A stretch of 64,000 bases of DNA, taken from NCBI RefSeq assembly GCF_024679245.1, contig NC_090178.1, forward strand, positions 49,138,925-49,202,924. Direction: 5' to 3'. This DNA comes from Pseudorasbora parva (taxonomy: Eukaryota; Chordata; Actinopteri; Cypriniformes; Gobionidae). How positions within the stretch are numbered: position 1 is the stretch's first letter; the number at the start of each line of letters is the position of its first letter. The notes below the pieces were generated by a model. That model worked only from the letters and a program-made list of their open reading frames with translations. It was not told where the DNA came from and searched no databases. The position numbers were made by a program, and so were the translations under genes. This document shows, in pieces, positions 35,311 through 47,059 of the stretch.

Positions 35311-35661
35311 AACCATTGTTTATTCATAGAAAGGCTCATTTTGATTCTTGTAGTTATTTATTCCAACAAAGGAATAATCTACACAGAATAAACTATTGTT
35401 TAGTTACAGTAATACTGACGACTTTCATAAGAATAACAGGTTTTAATGGGGAAAGGTGTTGAAGTCATCATCAGATTTTGAACTAGGCCTCGAGAGAGTA
35501 TCAAATGCATTACGGTCTCGAGAGCTGAGCTGTTGTTTCAGCGGTTAGGGTTAGGGTTACACAAGTTTATGAAGATCGCGATCTGCGCTGTGTACTCTCA
35601 CGAAAATAAACATTCGCTAATATCCATGGCAACGCAAATCACTGATTGTGACGTCACAGTG

Positions 35662-35673
35662 CGATATATAATC
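35662..35673 (+). promoter_or_regulatory. Possible TATA box of the kinase gene
   Basis: GCGATATATAATCTCG lies about 205 bp upstream of the ATG at 35870, and the intervening sequence contains no intron signal that is needed. A start of transcription near 35695 would give a 5' leader of about 175 nt. This is position and motif only; no transcript evidence is available here. Confidence 0.4.
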
Positions 35674-35869
35674 TCGAAGTGAAGTTCAGTCATTTCTTGC
35701 AGCTCAATCCGTGTTTGCTTTATCTCCGTGAATAACTGCTCAAAGTGCTTTATATCTCTCGACCTGCGTCACATCACCTGATTTGCAGAATTGAATTCGA
35801 CCCGTGCTATTGAATTCAGTCAGATTGTGATTAAAGTTCGTAGCAGATCATCAGAGATCACCTGGAGCA

Positions 35870-37218
35870 ATGGGCCAGAGCAGATCTAAGAGTCATGTGT
35901 CAGAGCATGACGTGTGTATGGCTGCAAGACCTGCCCAAAAGACAACGGAGAAGAAGAAGAAAGGCGGGTTCTTTAGATGGGCTCGGAAATCAAAGAAAAC
36001 ATCCGTTGATGCCCAAGAGAGTCAGTGCACCGTTGATAAAAACCAACAGCCTGAGACCATTGATGGCCAAGAGAGTCAATGCGGAGATGATGCCACCCCA
36101 CAGCGTGAGACCGTCAATGTCCATCAGAGTCAGTGTGGAGAAGATGCCACCCCACAGCCTGAGAGATGCTCTGATCATGTTAGTGACACCGAGAGCACTT
36201 CAGAGTCCAGCTGTGGGTCGTTCCACACGGCTAATGAAGACTTCGACACGCTCAGCGTTGACCTCTCATTGGACGAGGCTGAGATGGACAGCTGCTCTGA
36301 CAGCTGGGTCAGCTGTGTGTCCTCCTTCACACCTGAGCCGGAGATGGAGGAACACCATCTAGAGCACGAGCAAGCATCCACCAGCAGTGAGGAGAGCAGC
36401 TCCAGCTCGTCAGAACAGGACACGGCTTGGACCCATGAGGACGAACTTATCAATTTGAGTCTGAAGGGAAAGACAGGTCAGTTTACTATCACATTTTAGT
36501 AAATACTTTATTCTGATTGGTCAGTTTAGTTTCCAAGAGTTTCCAAGCTAAAAATTGCACATGAACGCCCTCTGATGCGATGTTCACCACTGGGAGTTTC
36601 GGAATTAATTTTGATACCCAAGTTCCCGAGATGGGCGTGGCACATTTTGCGGGTGGGACGGGTGGGACATGTCCCCACCACTTTTTAAAAACATCTTCCT
36701 TCACGGATGAACCTAACTAATACAAACAAAACACCTCTGGTTAACTAGAAGAGTATCATTTCATTCGTTTATTAAATAAGAGGCGATCTGGCGCTCGTTG
36801 CCGCTGTTATCAGTGGAGCAGATTTCTCTCGCGGCTCCTGCAGTCTTCACACAGACGAGCGCTTTAATCTAACGCTTAACGCCGCTGCAGAGACTTTCTA
36901 TTTGTTCCGGTCAGATCACGAGACAAAATGCACAAAAACTGTCCCTGCTCTTGATGTACTGATGATATTCGGCTTTGATGAGAGAAAAAATAGGCTACGA
37001 GGGCAGATTAGAAACGAGACCTTCTGACAAGATTAACAGACTAGACCAGGGATTATAAGCAAAGTGTGTAAATCTATTTGCCTTTATTCACGTGAAAAAT
37101 CTTGGCACAACGCTATATTGTGTTTAATATTTAAATAATTATAATTTCAATAATTAAACGATATCTATATCAGTAAATTAACTATTTAGTTGATTTCCGG
37201 ACATCTTAATACACATCC

Positions 37219-37249
<31 letters not shown>

Positions 37250-40200
37250 ACCCACACACTTTCTAAAACAAAGTTACGCCACTGGCGTGGCATAACCGTT
37301 AAAAATGGCGAACGGGAGACGCATTACTGCTGTGGCAGGTGTTTTATTCAGTTTTTTTCTGCAACAATTGTATTGTCTTGTCGCTAAAGTAGTACATATT
37401 TACATACATTAATAATCATTTTGAAGCATATTGTGTATTTTAAACACATCAAAAATCGCATGTAGTTGACCATCATTCTAGAAGCTGACTATCTAGTGTG
37501 GTAAAACTAGTTATATAAGGATGTATGGCTGAAAACTATTAACCTTTTAGTCTGTAAGCAGCCTTTATTGTCGACATTATGCCTTTATTGTGAATGTGAT
37601 TATAAACGAAATGCTTTCGTGTTGTGCTGCTAGTGTGTGCCAGTGATTCTATGATTTTCTGGGACCGAGAAATTACTGAAATGGTTATAGTGTTAAAATA
37701 ACATTTTCCCAAGACGCACAAAAGTATGAACCTGGCGTCCTCCATTCTTTCCGACAACAAAGCACCAGAACACAACAAGCTCGTAATCACGACTTCTGAA
37801 GTGGGAAGTGGGAAACTTCCGATAGCACGTGAAGGCGGCATTATTCCCAGATAACAACCGGCAAAGTTGAATAACACACAGCTCATCCGGCTACCACGAG
37901 TTATCTTGACTGGCACTACTTATTATGCTTAGCACTGTCGTTGACTCTCTGCCGCCATCTCGCGGCTGTAATACACTTAACCGCCATGGGATACAATGGA
38001 AGACTTCAAGGGTTTCCTTTATAACGTTTTTAATATGTATATTTTTCTTACACAAACGCATCGATTCGAATCAGAAGGCCTCTATTAACCCATCAGAGCC
38101 GTGTGGAGCACTTTATTTGAAGGACAGCTGCATTTTTTATGGACTTCAAAAACAAGCATGAATTATCGTTAGCCAGGACTTTTTAAATATAACTCCGTTT
38201 GTATTCGTCTGAAAGAATAATGTCATACACTTATGATGACTTGAGGGTGAGTAAATCATGGCCTTAGTTTCATTTTTGGGTGAACTAACCCTTTCAGCAT
38301 TCATTTCAACATAACTAACGTAATGGTAAAAACAAATCTTCAGCAATAGGTAAAGGCTTAAAGCAGTTTGGAACTGTTTTTCTTCGCGGAAGCTAAAATA
38401 TAAAATATTTAATCTCAAGACAATATTTCGTGTCTAATTTACTTGAGACTAGTAGCCGTGTAATAAGCGGGATAATGTCCACCCAGCCGGTTATTATCGC
38501 AGAATAAACCCCTTCAGAGTGACACAAGACCGCTCCGCTGATCTCTGTCGGGGTTTATTCTGCGATAACAACCGGCTGGGTGGACATTATCCCTTACCCA
38601 GCAATCTGTACTCAGCATCAGTGTGTGTGTGTGTAAATTGATCATGTCTTTGTTTTGTAACAGGTGACATCTTGCAGCATTATGAATGTTTGGGACTGCT
38701 GGGCCGCGGATCACACGGAAATGTCTTTGCGGGAATCAGACGGTCCGATTCACAACAGGTTGGTTCTTGTACTCTCTTAAACTCATTAACAGCTCCATCA
38801 TGGCTGATTTCTGGAGTCATGTGACCTCTGCAAAGATCATTCATTCATTTTAACCCATTCTAACCAAAACACTCTTTCTTTCCTTTTTCCTCGGAGAACA
38901 GGTGGCCCTCAAATATGTAGAGAAGAGTGAATTCCTGAGAGTCTTCCGTACTGTAAGTAGGCTGGTCCTCTCAGAGTATACGCTCACATTAGCTTTGGGA
39001 TTTCTAAAGTATATTTTGCAGACAAAAAACAGGCCCATTGTTAACAGCTTTCTGTTGGATTTTCCCATAATCCTCATTCTTCCCTCGCCCTAAAATTATA
39101 CTTGTCCAGAAAGCTTATTTCATTTAGATAATGATTTTTTTCTTCCTATTTTTAATTAAATGTTCTGGGAGTTTTTTCTTTATTTTCTATTTTATTTACC
39201 TTTAAATTACTAGATTCTTTCAATCTAGCACATTCTTTAAACTTAAATTTGATATAAATGATAATCATAATATCTCACATTGGGTGTCTTTGCCAATGAT
39301 ATATTAATATTATCAGATGATATTTCATAACTCTAGATGGCCTTATCACTTTATATGGAGCGGGTGAGCTGTTCCGCTGGGTCCTAAAGTCATTTATCTT
39401 CAAAATGCATTCAGATATGTAATTTTTTGCTGAAGTCTCAGCGTTTTCAGTTTGAGTTTAGAGCATCTTTAGTTTTTTCTGTGTGTACTGACGCATCCAT
39501 TCATTCCTAACGGGGTCAGATTAAGCCGAGAGGGAAGGATTTGATCATTTTTTTAATTTCAACCACATAAACTTCTCAAATCCAGTCGATGTTTTGTGCA
39601 TTCGTGGTTCAAGTGCGACAAAAGTCCTAGGTCTGATGACCTGTCCATCTTTGCTTATTAACATGATGAAGTAGGATATAAATTAGAGTAGTGTTTCTGT
39701 ATTATTTAAAATGATTTGTTTGCTTTTTCTTGTTAATTGTGATTTGGTTTTTGGTTAATAATGGGGCAGGTCCTGATAAGCCTATGTCAGGGTTTGTTGA
39801 AGGGAAAAAAGCAAGCACTCAATTGCAGGAGGACTGGGATTTATTTAGTAAAATAAAACAAGATAAACCAAAACCACCCCAAGGGGGAAAAACAGCTTGA
39901 CTGTTGACTTGACTCTTGACTTGACTCTTGGCTTGACTCTTGACTTGACAGTGCAGACAGGCAGGGAAACATGAGGTAAGTTCGACGATCCAGCACAGGA
40001 TTGCAAACACAAGGAGACTATGGTCCTGTCCCAAATGGCACACTTCATGTGCAGTTTCGGTCTTGTGGACTTACAATGGCCATTGTGTGCGTGTGTCCGT
40101 TAAGTCCACAAGACTGTAGGGTGTCCCATTCATCATTTAAGCTTAAAGAAGGGTGCTCGTGAGGAAGACTGTGAGGGTTTAGGGTGCCATTTGGGACAGG

Positions 40201-43200
40201 GCCTAAATAGGGAGCAAACAAAAGAGGGTAACAATAGAAGACAGGTGGGCCAAATGAACCAATAATCAAGAAACAAGGTGGGCGGCGTTAGACAATCGAC
40301 ATGAGAGCACATGGGATTAAAAAAAAAAACCACACAAACACATGCTTACACCAAACGTGACATGAACTTGCAGCGAATGAAAACTCATAAGCTGCATGTT
40401 CACACAACACAAGACAAAGATAACACAGATGGACAGAAGAGCGCACACTCACATGACAGGACAGAGCGCACAAGAACGAGCGAATGCTCATACCCTGCAC
40501 TCACAACAGAGAACAAAACACGAGGAGCATGAATGTCTGAATACCAACACAAAACCGAAACCCAACTAGACCGAAGTGCTGGGATCCGAACACCACGCCC
40601 CACACAGAAAACTACAAGGACAGAAGAGCACACAGCTCGAGCGTCCTTAAAGCTGCGCGCTCACACAAGACGAGACGAACAATACAGGACTGCCAGGGCT
40701 CTGTCACAAAACCAAGAGAAAGCTAGACCGAAGGAGCAGAACCCTGACAGTCTAGGGCTTCTACCTTTTATATATTTTTATTTTATTTCTCTTTACATCT
40801 AATTTAATTGTCCCTGTTTTTATTTTATTTCTTACACATGGCACTCTTATTTCTGACGCATGTGTTATCACTATTCTAATTCATTTCTATATAAAGCACT
40901 TTGAATTGCCATTGTGTATGAAATGTGTTATACAAATAAATATATTCGTCTCTTCTTTGTATAGTTTAAAATAGATTGTCATTCATTCAACTCTCAGTTA
41001 AATAAAAAAAGAGTTTTGGGTAAAAAATGACCCGAGGGAAGGATGAGACACTGGATTTTACCCTGAAAAAATGTGCAGCTCAACAGTAAATGTGTCCGTA
41101 ACTTTAGTGTCCGTAACTTTAGTGTCCGTAACTTTAGTGTCCGTAACTTTAGTGTCTGTAACTTTAGTGTCCGTAACTTTAGTGTCCGTAACTTTAGTGT
41201 CCGTAACTTTAGTGTCCGTAACTTTAGTGTCCGTAACTTTAGTGTCTGTAACTTTAGTGTCCGTAACTTTAGTGTCCGTAACTTTAGTGTCCGTAACTTT
41301 AGTGTCCGTAACTTTAGTGTCCGTAACTTTAGTGTCCGTAACTTTAGTGTCCGTAACTTTAGTGTCCGTAACTTTAGTGTCTGTAACTTTAGTGTCCGTA
41401 ACTTTAGTGTCCGTAACTTTAGTGTCCGTAACTTTAGTGTCCGTAACTTTAGTGTCCGTAACTTTAGTGTCCGTGACTTTAGTGTCCGTGACTTTAGTGT
41501 CCGTGACTTTAGTGTCCGTGACTTTAGTGTCCGTAACTTTAGTGTCCGTAACTTTAGTGTCCGTAACTTTAGTGTCCGTAACTTTAGTGTCCGTAACTTT
41601 AGTGTCCGTAACTTTAGTGTCCGTAACTTTAGTGTCCGTAACTTTAGTGTCCGTAACTTTAGTGTCTGTAACTTTAGTGTCCGTAACTTTAGTGTCCGTA
41701 ACTTTAGTGTCCGTAACTTTAGTGTCTGTAACTTTAGTGTCCGTAACTTTAGTGTCTGTAACTTTAGTGTCCGTAACTTTAGTGTCCGTAACTTTAGTGT
41801 CCGTAACTTTAGTGTCCGTAACTTTAGTGTCCGTAACTTTAGTGTCCGTAACTTTAGTGTCCGTAACTTTAGTGTCCGTAACTTTAGTGTCCGTAACTTT
41901 AGTGTCTGTAACTTTAGTGTCTGTAACTTTAGTGTCCGTAACTTTAGTGTCTGTAACTTTAGTGTCCGTAACTTTAGTGTCTGTAACTTTAGTGTCCGTA
42001 ACTTTAGTGTCCGTAACTTTAGTGTCTGTAACTTTAGTGTCCGTAACTTTAGTGTCCGTAACTTTAGTGTCCGTAACTTTAGTGTCCGTAACTTTAGTGT
42101 CCGTAACTTTAGTGTCCGTAACTTTAGTGTCCGTAACTTTAGTGTCCGTAACTTTAGTGTCTGTAACTTTAGTGTCCGTAACTTTAGTGTCTGTAACTTT
42201 AGTGTCTGTAACTTTAGTGTCTGTCACTTCAGTATTTCAATTGCAAGTCTTTGGCATAACTCTGTTGCAGTAATTCATTTAAGTTAAGCCACGTCCCCTA
42301 ACGTTCTGACTTTTGTGTAACTTATCTCTCCTCTAGGGTCCGTTTGGAAAAACCTTACCAAATGAGGTCGCCATGATGGCTCTTTTGACCAAAGGCCCTG
42401 GCGTTCCTCAAATTATCAAGCTCCTGGACTGGTACGAAACGCCTGATGAGTACATACTGGTCCTCGAGCGGCCCACGCCGTGTGTGAACATGCAGGTGTT
42501 CTTGCTCCAGCGCGGCGGAAGGATCGTTGAGTCGGTGGCACGAGCTGTAATGAGGCAGGTCGTCACTGCAGCAAGAATATGCTGCGAGCGGGGAATCTTC
42601 CACGGCGATATAAAGCTGGAGAACCTGCTCATCAACGAGAACACGCTGCAGGTCAAGCTCATAGACTTCCGCTCTAGTTTGCGCTTGAGAAAGTCTGAAT
42701 ACTACACGTTTTGCGGCACAAGCGTGTACAGGCCCCCTGAGAGTCTCAACCATGGGAAGTTCCACTGCAAGCCTGCGACGGTCTATTCCCTCGGCGTGGT
42801 GTTGTTCAAGATCCTGTCTGGGAGATATCCTCGCTCGCCGAAGCAGCTCGAAGAGATCCTAACTGAACCCTGGTACACGGAGGAGATCTCCAAAGGTGAG
42901 AGCGGGTCACACAGCTTCAAATAATGGGTAGCATTTTACAATACGGGTTCACTAATATACATTAATAAATGCTTAACTAATGCACAGATAATCATGAGTT
43001 AATGTATGACTCATGAAGAACTAACCCATTTATTAATGATTACTGCATCAGACACTAATGAACATCCATCATCATTAATAGATGAAGTGATCATTAAGTT
43101 GTTATTCGTTAAATGTGTCATAATGTATTAATTCCTTAATAACATATTATATTAACTAATAATGTTAATTAACGCGGTTATTACCCCAACGGTTGAGACA

Positions 43201-43830
43201 CATGACTATTAACTAATTAAAATTAATTAAAAACCCATAGCCACGATTACATATTACTAAACAATTAGTCAATAGTCATGAGCCCCAACATAACATAAGT
43301 CATAACATAATGATACCTTTATAAATCATCAGCTAATGATTAATTAAAGCAGACGACTGGGAGTTGAAATGCACGGCTTTGACCCGTTGGGGAAATTAAC
43401 TCATTAACTTACATTATTAGTTAATATAATATGTTATTAAGGAATTAATACATTAGGACATATTTAACTAATAACCATTTAATGATCACTTCATCTATTA
43501 ATCATGTATAATCTTCATTAGTTGCTGATGCAGTAATCATTAATCAATGGGTTAGTTCAGCATTAGTAATACATTAACTCATGATTATCTGTGCATTAGT
43601 TAAGCATGAATTAATGTATATTAGTGAACCCGTATTGTAAAGTGTTATCAAACAATATGTTCAGGTGCACACAGTATAAAACTTACAGTGCTAATCCGAC
43701 ATCTCCGCTCTCTTTCTCCACAGAGTGCCAAGATCTGATCTCCGCTTGCCTGGAAAGCGATCCGGCCCAGAGGATCAGTCTGGAAAAGATCCTCCTGCAC
43801 GACTGGTTTCAAGCACTGATCCTGGACTAA
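35870..43830 (+). CDS. Pim-family serine/threonine kinase, five coding exons
   Basis: Coding exons: 35870-36476, 38664-38758, 38902-38952, 42337-42895 and 43724-43830. All introns are GT-AG with consistent phases, giving 472 residues. Residues 1-202 are a Ser/Glu-rich, probably disordered extension. It starts MGQSRSK (myristoylation-type), has a basic-aromatic patch at 24-43 and three 18-residue repeats at 46-99. The kinase domain follows: glycine loop GRGSHG, VALK lysine K238, helix-C E261, HGDIKLEN with D342, DFR with D361, PPE at 384-386, and a C-lobe ending HDWFQALILD. The HGDIKLEN form, LIDF segment and VYRPPE activation-loop end identify the Pim family, which is greatly expanded in teleosts. 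Pim kinases phosphorylate basic substrates and need no activation-loop phosphorylation. Odd: HRD is HGD and DFG is DFR, so activity is uncertain. Kozak context at the ATG (GAGCAATGG) is good. Confidence 0.88.
36643..37284. mobile_element. hAT-type element in kinase intron 1
   Basis: Exact 8-bp direct repeat GCGTGGCA flanks it (36635-36642 and 37285-37292). The right end GTTACGCCACTG and the left end CATTTTGCGGGTGGG form a weak inverted repeat. A C run followed by CA repeats lies near 37218-37255. No transposase is visible. It sits wholly within the intron. Confidence 0.75.
38267..38297 (-). repeat. Fragment of a dispersed DNA element terminus
   Basis: TTTCATTTTTGGGTGAACTA then ACCCTTTCAG is a terminus-like word that recurs at 29407-29436. 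The body of the element is not delimited here. Confidence 0.4.
38469..38593. repeat. Hairpin with 44-bp near-perfect arms
   Basis: GGGATAATGTCCACCCAGCC at 38469 and its continuation to 38512 is the inverse of 38550-38593 (GGCTGGGTGGACATTATCCC at the end), with one or two mismatches and a 37-bp loop. It ends 70 bp before the exon 2 splice junction at 38664. Likely a MITE; no TSD was resolved. Confidence 0.9.
39790..40760. repeat. Dispersed repeat in kinase intron 3
   Basis: Purine-rich sequence with CACACAAGAC/GAACGAGC words, bounded by GTCAGGGTTTG on the left and CCCTGACAGTC on the right, which are partly inverse. It resembles 16770-17062. It includes a local array CTTGACTCTTGACTTGACTC (39895-39950) and an inserted MITE at 40022-40206. 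Class not assigned. Confidence 0.45.
40022..40206. repeat. Small MITE with GGTCCTGTCCCAAATGGCA ends
   Basis: Left GGTCCTGTCCCAAATGGCA pairs with right TGCCATTTGGGACAGGGCC, and inner TCTTGTGGACTTA pairs with TTAAGTCCACAAGA. The right subterminal word GGGTGCCATTTGGGAC belongs to a class often adjoining GCACTATATAGGGATAGGG in fish, which is of interest for the origin of the 34-bp satellite. Confidence 0.75.
41092..42231 (+). repeat. 15-bp minisatellite, about 76 copies, kinase intron 3
   Basis: Head-to-tail GTGTCCGTAACTTTA with almost no length variation. About 15 units have TCTGTA in place of TCCGTA, and four consecutive units near 41470-41521 have CCGTGAC. It ends about 105 bp before exon 4. 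Because the period is a multiple of three, frames stay open in several phases on both strands as pentapeptide repeats (VSVTL, NFSVR, TDTKV). This is a consequence of periodicity, not coding. Confidence 0.97.
42927..43649. repeat. Long inverted-repeat MITE filling kinase intron 4
   Basis: The left arm begins ATTTTACAATACGGGTTCAC and the right arm ends GTGAACCCGTATTGTAAAGT. Complementarity extends for hundreds of bases through TAATGCACAGATAATCATGA / TCATGATTATCTGTGCATTA and TTAATAACATATTATATTAA. Nearly the whole intron (42896-43723) is this element. Confidence 0.9.
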
Positions 43831-44038
43831 ACGTGTTAAGAAGTTAGACAACACCATGAGGCAGAGCGAGAGACGGAAGCAAACCTGAGGATAGATACAC
43901 AAAAAACCTTCAAAAGTTCAACCGATGGATTCATACGTGATGAGAAGAGAAAGAAAAGATGCATCGATGCAATTACAGATCAAGCACACAGCACACGCAT
44001 GCACAAGAAGAAGCATTTACATAATTATTTGTGTGAAT

Positions 44039-44040
<2 letters not shown>

Positions 44041-44135
<95 letters not shown>

Positions 44136-44145
44136 TGTGTGTGTG
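44041..44145 (+). repeat. (GT)n microsatellite
   Basis: About 50 GT dinucleotides with one TT interruption, roughly 210 bp after the kinase stop codon and possibly within its 3' UTR. No AATAAA signal is obvious between the stop and here. Open frames here are dinucleotide artefacts. Confidence 0.95.
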
Positions 44146-44670
44146 GCTGCGTTCCATTCGACAGGCTCCCTACGCAGTGAGGGACAGCTCAGGGTATCTG
44201 AAGGGAGCGAACACATCCAGTTCGAAGGGTGCAGGGGATAAGGGAACATCGATACATCACTTCACAGGAAGTGGAGCGCACAATACACACAACTTTCATT
44301 GTGCGTTGCGTCACCAGTGTAACCTAAATCAAATGTAGTGTATTTTATATAAAAAATATATTTTACAAAATAGTAAATTTTATAATAATTTTAGTTTTTA
44401 ATCTAAAATGACTCTAAAATCAAAGCCATATGCATTTTTTTGTTTTACTAGCAGTCGTGCATCAAGAACACATTTATACATAGATACTCACATTATATTG
44501 AATGATAGTTACATCACAGCGTCATATCTGTTAATCGTCCATTAAACTGCACGACCCCGCGTCGCTCTTCTTTGATGATCGTGCTTAGGGGGAGAGAGCA
44601 GCGACACTGAGAGGGAGCCTGTCGAACGGAACACAGCTTGAGTGTGTGTGCGCGCATACGTGTGTGTGTG
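44146..44670. other. Non-coding stretch downstream of kinase gene
   Basis: AT-rich sequence without a gene. TTCGACAGGCTCCCT near 44157 and GAGGGAGCCTGTCGAA near 44610 are inverse copies, so 44150-44630 is probably another MITE-like element. Confidence 0.5.
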
Positions 44671-45062
<392 letters not shown>

Positions 45063-45107
45063 ATGCACACGTGTACGTGTGAGTGAGTGTGCGTGTGTTA
45101 ATGTGAC

Positions 45108-45795
<688 letters not shown>

Positions 45796-46580
45796 ATGCT
45801 CGCAATGCCAAATGCTGAGCAGTTAGTTCATGCGTTCATGAGCTCAAGGCTAGATTATTGTAATGCTCTACTGGGTGGTTGCCCTGCTCGCTTAATAAAC
45901 AAACTCCAGCTGGTCCAAAACGCAGCAGCTCAAGTTCTTACTAGAATTAGGAAGTATATACATTTTTTTTTACTAAAAATGACTTCAATGACTTCAGTTC
46001 AATGATTGTTAGGCTGCATTAACTAGGTCAGCCGGAATTGGGAATATCTCCTATAACACCCGATGGACTGATTTACATCATAATAAGAATGGCATCTACG
46101 CTAATGTTAGTCTCTCTGTTTATGCCGAGGTTTACTGTAGTCTGCCGGATCCGGGCCGTATCCAGATCAGATGGAGGACCTGCTCAAAAAAACGACCACA
46201 ACAAGAGAACGTGTCAACTAGACTCTCCTCTGTGAATCATCGACACAACAGTCAGTGGCTCAGATCCTCATCAAGCCCGTCTCCGGAGTGATGACTGATC
46301 TTCAACCAGATGCAACTGGACAAATATTCTGAATTTTCCAAAAAGATATCAACCGTCGCCTCTGTCGCCTTTGGCTTTTGGCTTGCACAGCTGGGGACAC
46401 TAAATATTATAACGATGTTATTGATCGGACTGCATTGACACCATTGTATGAGAATTGAACTGAGCTGGATGATAACATCAGTGTTTTCTTCAGAGCGACT
46501 GCCCAGTTTAATCTAATTTTGTTGCATTATTTTTTGCGCTATTAAAAAGAACTATATAAATAAAGGACACTTGACTCGAC
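45796..46580 (+). pseudogene. L2-like LINE 3' fragment
   Basis: 45810-45955 reads LVHAFMSSRLDYCNALLGGC then LINKLQLVQNAAAQVLT, the conserved post-catalytic segment of L2/CR1-group reverse transcriptases. The frame then fails. The following 600 bp to CTATATAAATAAAGGACAC near 46553 looks like the LINE 3' untranslated region and tail. It is a 5'-truncated dead copy, the usual fate of LINE insertions. Confidence 0.75.
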
Positions 46581-46764
46581 TTTTGGTGATGAAACTGAAG
46601 GAATAAGACTTGTGTAGTTGTTCAGCTGCATCTGATTGTGCATTTCAGTTTTTAGAATCAGAATATATTTCAAATACTTTAGAAATGTTGCAGATTTCTG
46701 ATTTATTCAGGATTGTATTGTGTTCAGTTTTGAACTGAAGTTTAACAATTTTAAGAAGAGAATG

Positions 46765-46869
<105 letters not shown>

Positions 46870-47059
46870 CAAAAAGAAAGAATAAAAAAGAAAGAAAGTA
46901 AGTGCTCTCAAAACATTACATGTGATCTTCATAAAAGGGCCTGATGAAGAACCCAAAAACAAACAACTTAAAAAAAAAAAAGTAAATAAAACCCTAAAAT
47001 GGATAAGATTCATAAAACCCTAGTACAACATTTCTAAGAACCACCTCTACACTTTGTTA

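Noticed and set aside
35895..36362. 155-codon alternative frame in kinase exon 1
   Set aside because: Overlaps the real exon, does not continue into the kinase exons and has shadow-like composition.
41058..42287. Open frames of about 390-404 codons on both strands encoding pentapeptide repeats
   Set aside because: The 15-bp period is a multiple of three, so stop-free frames follow automatically. They lie inside a kinase intron and have no start context or splice support.
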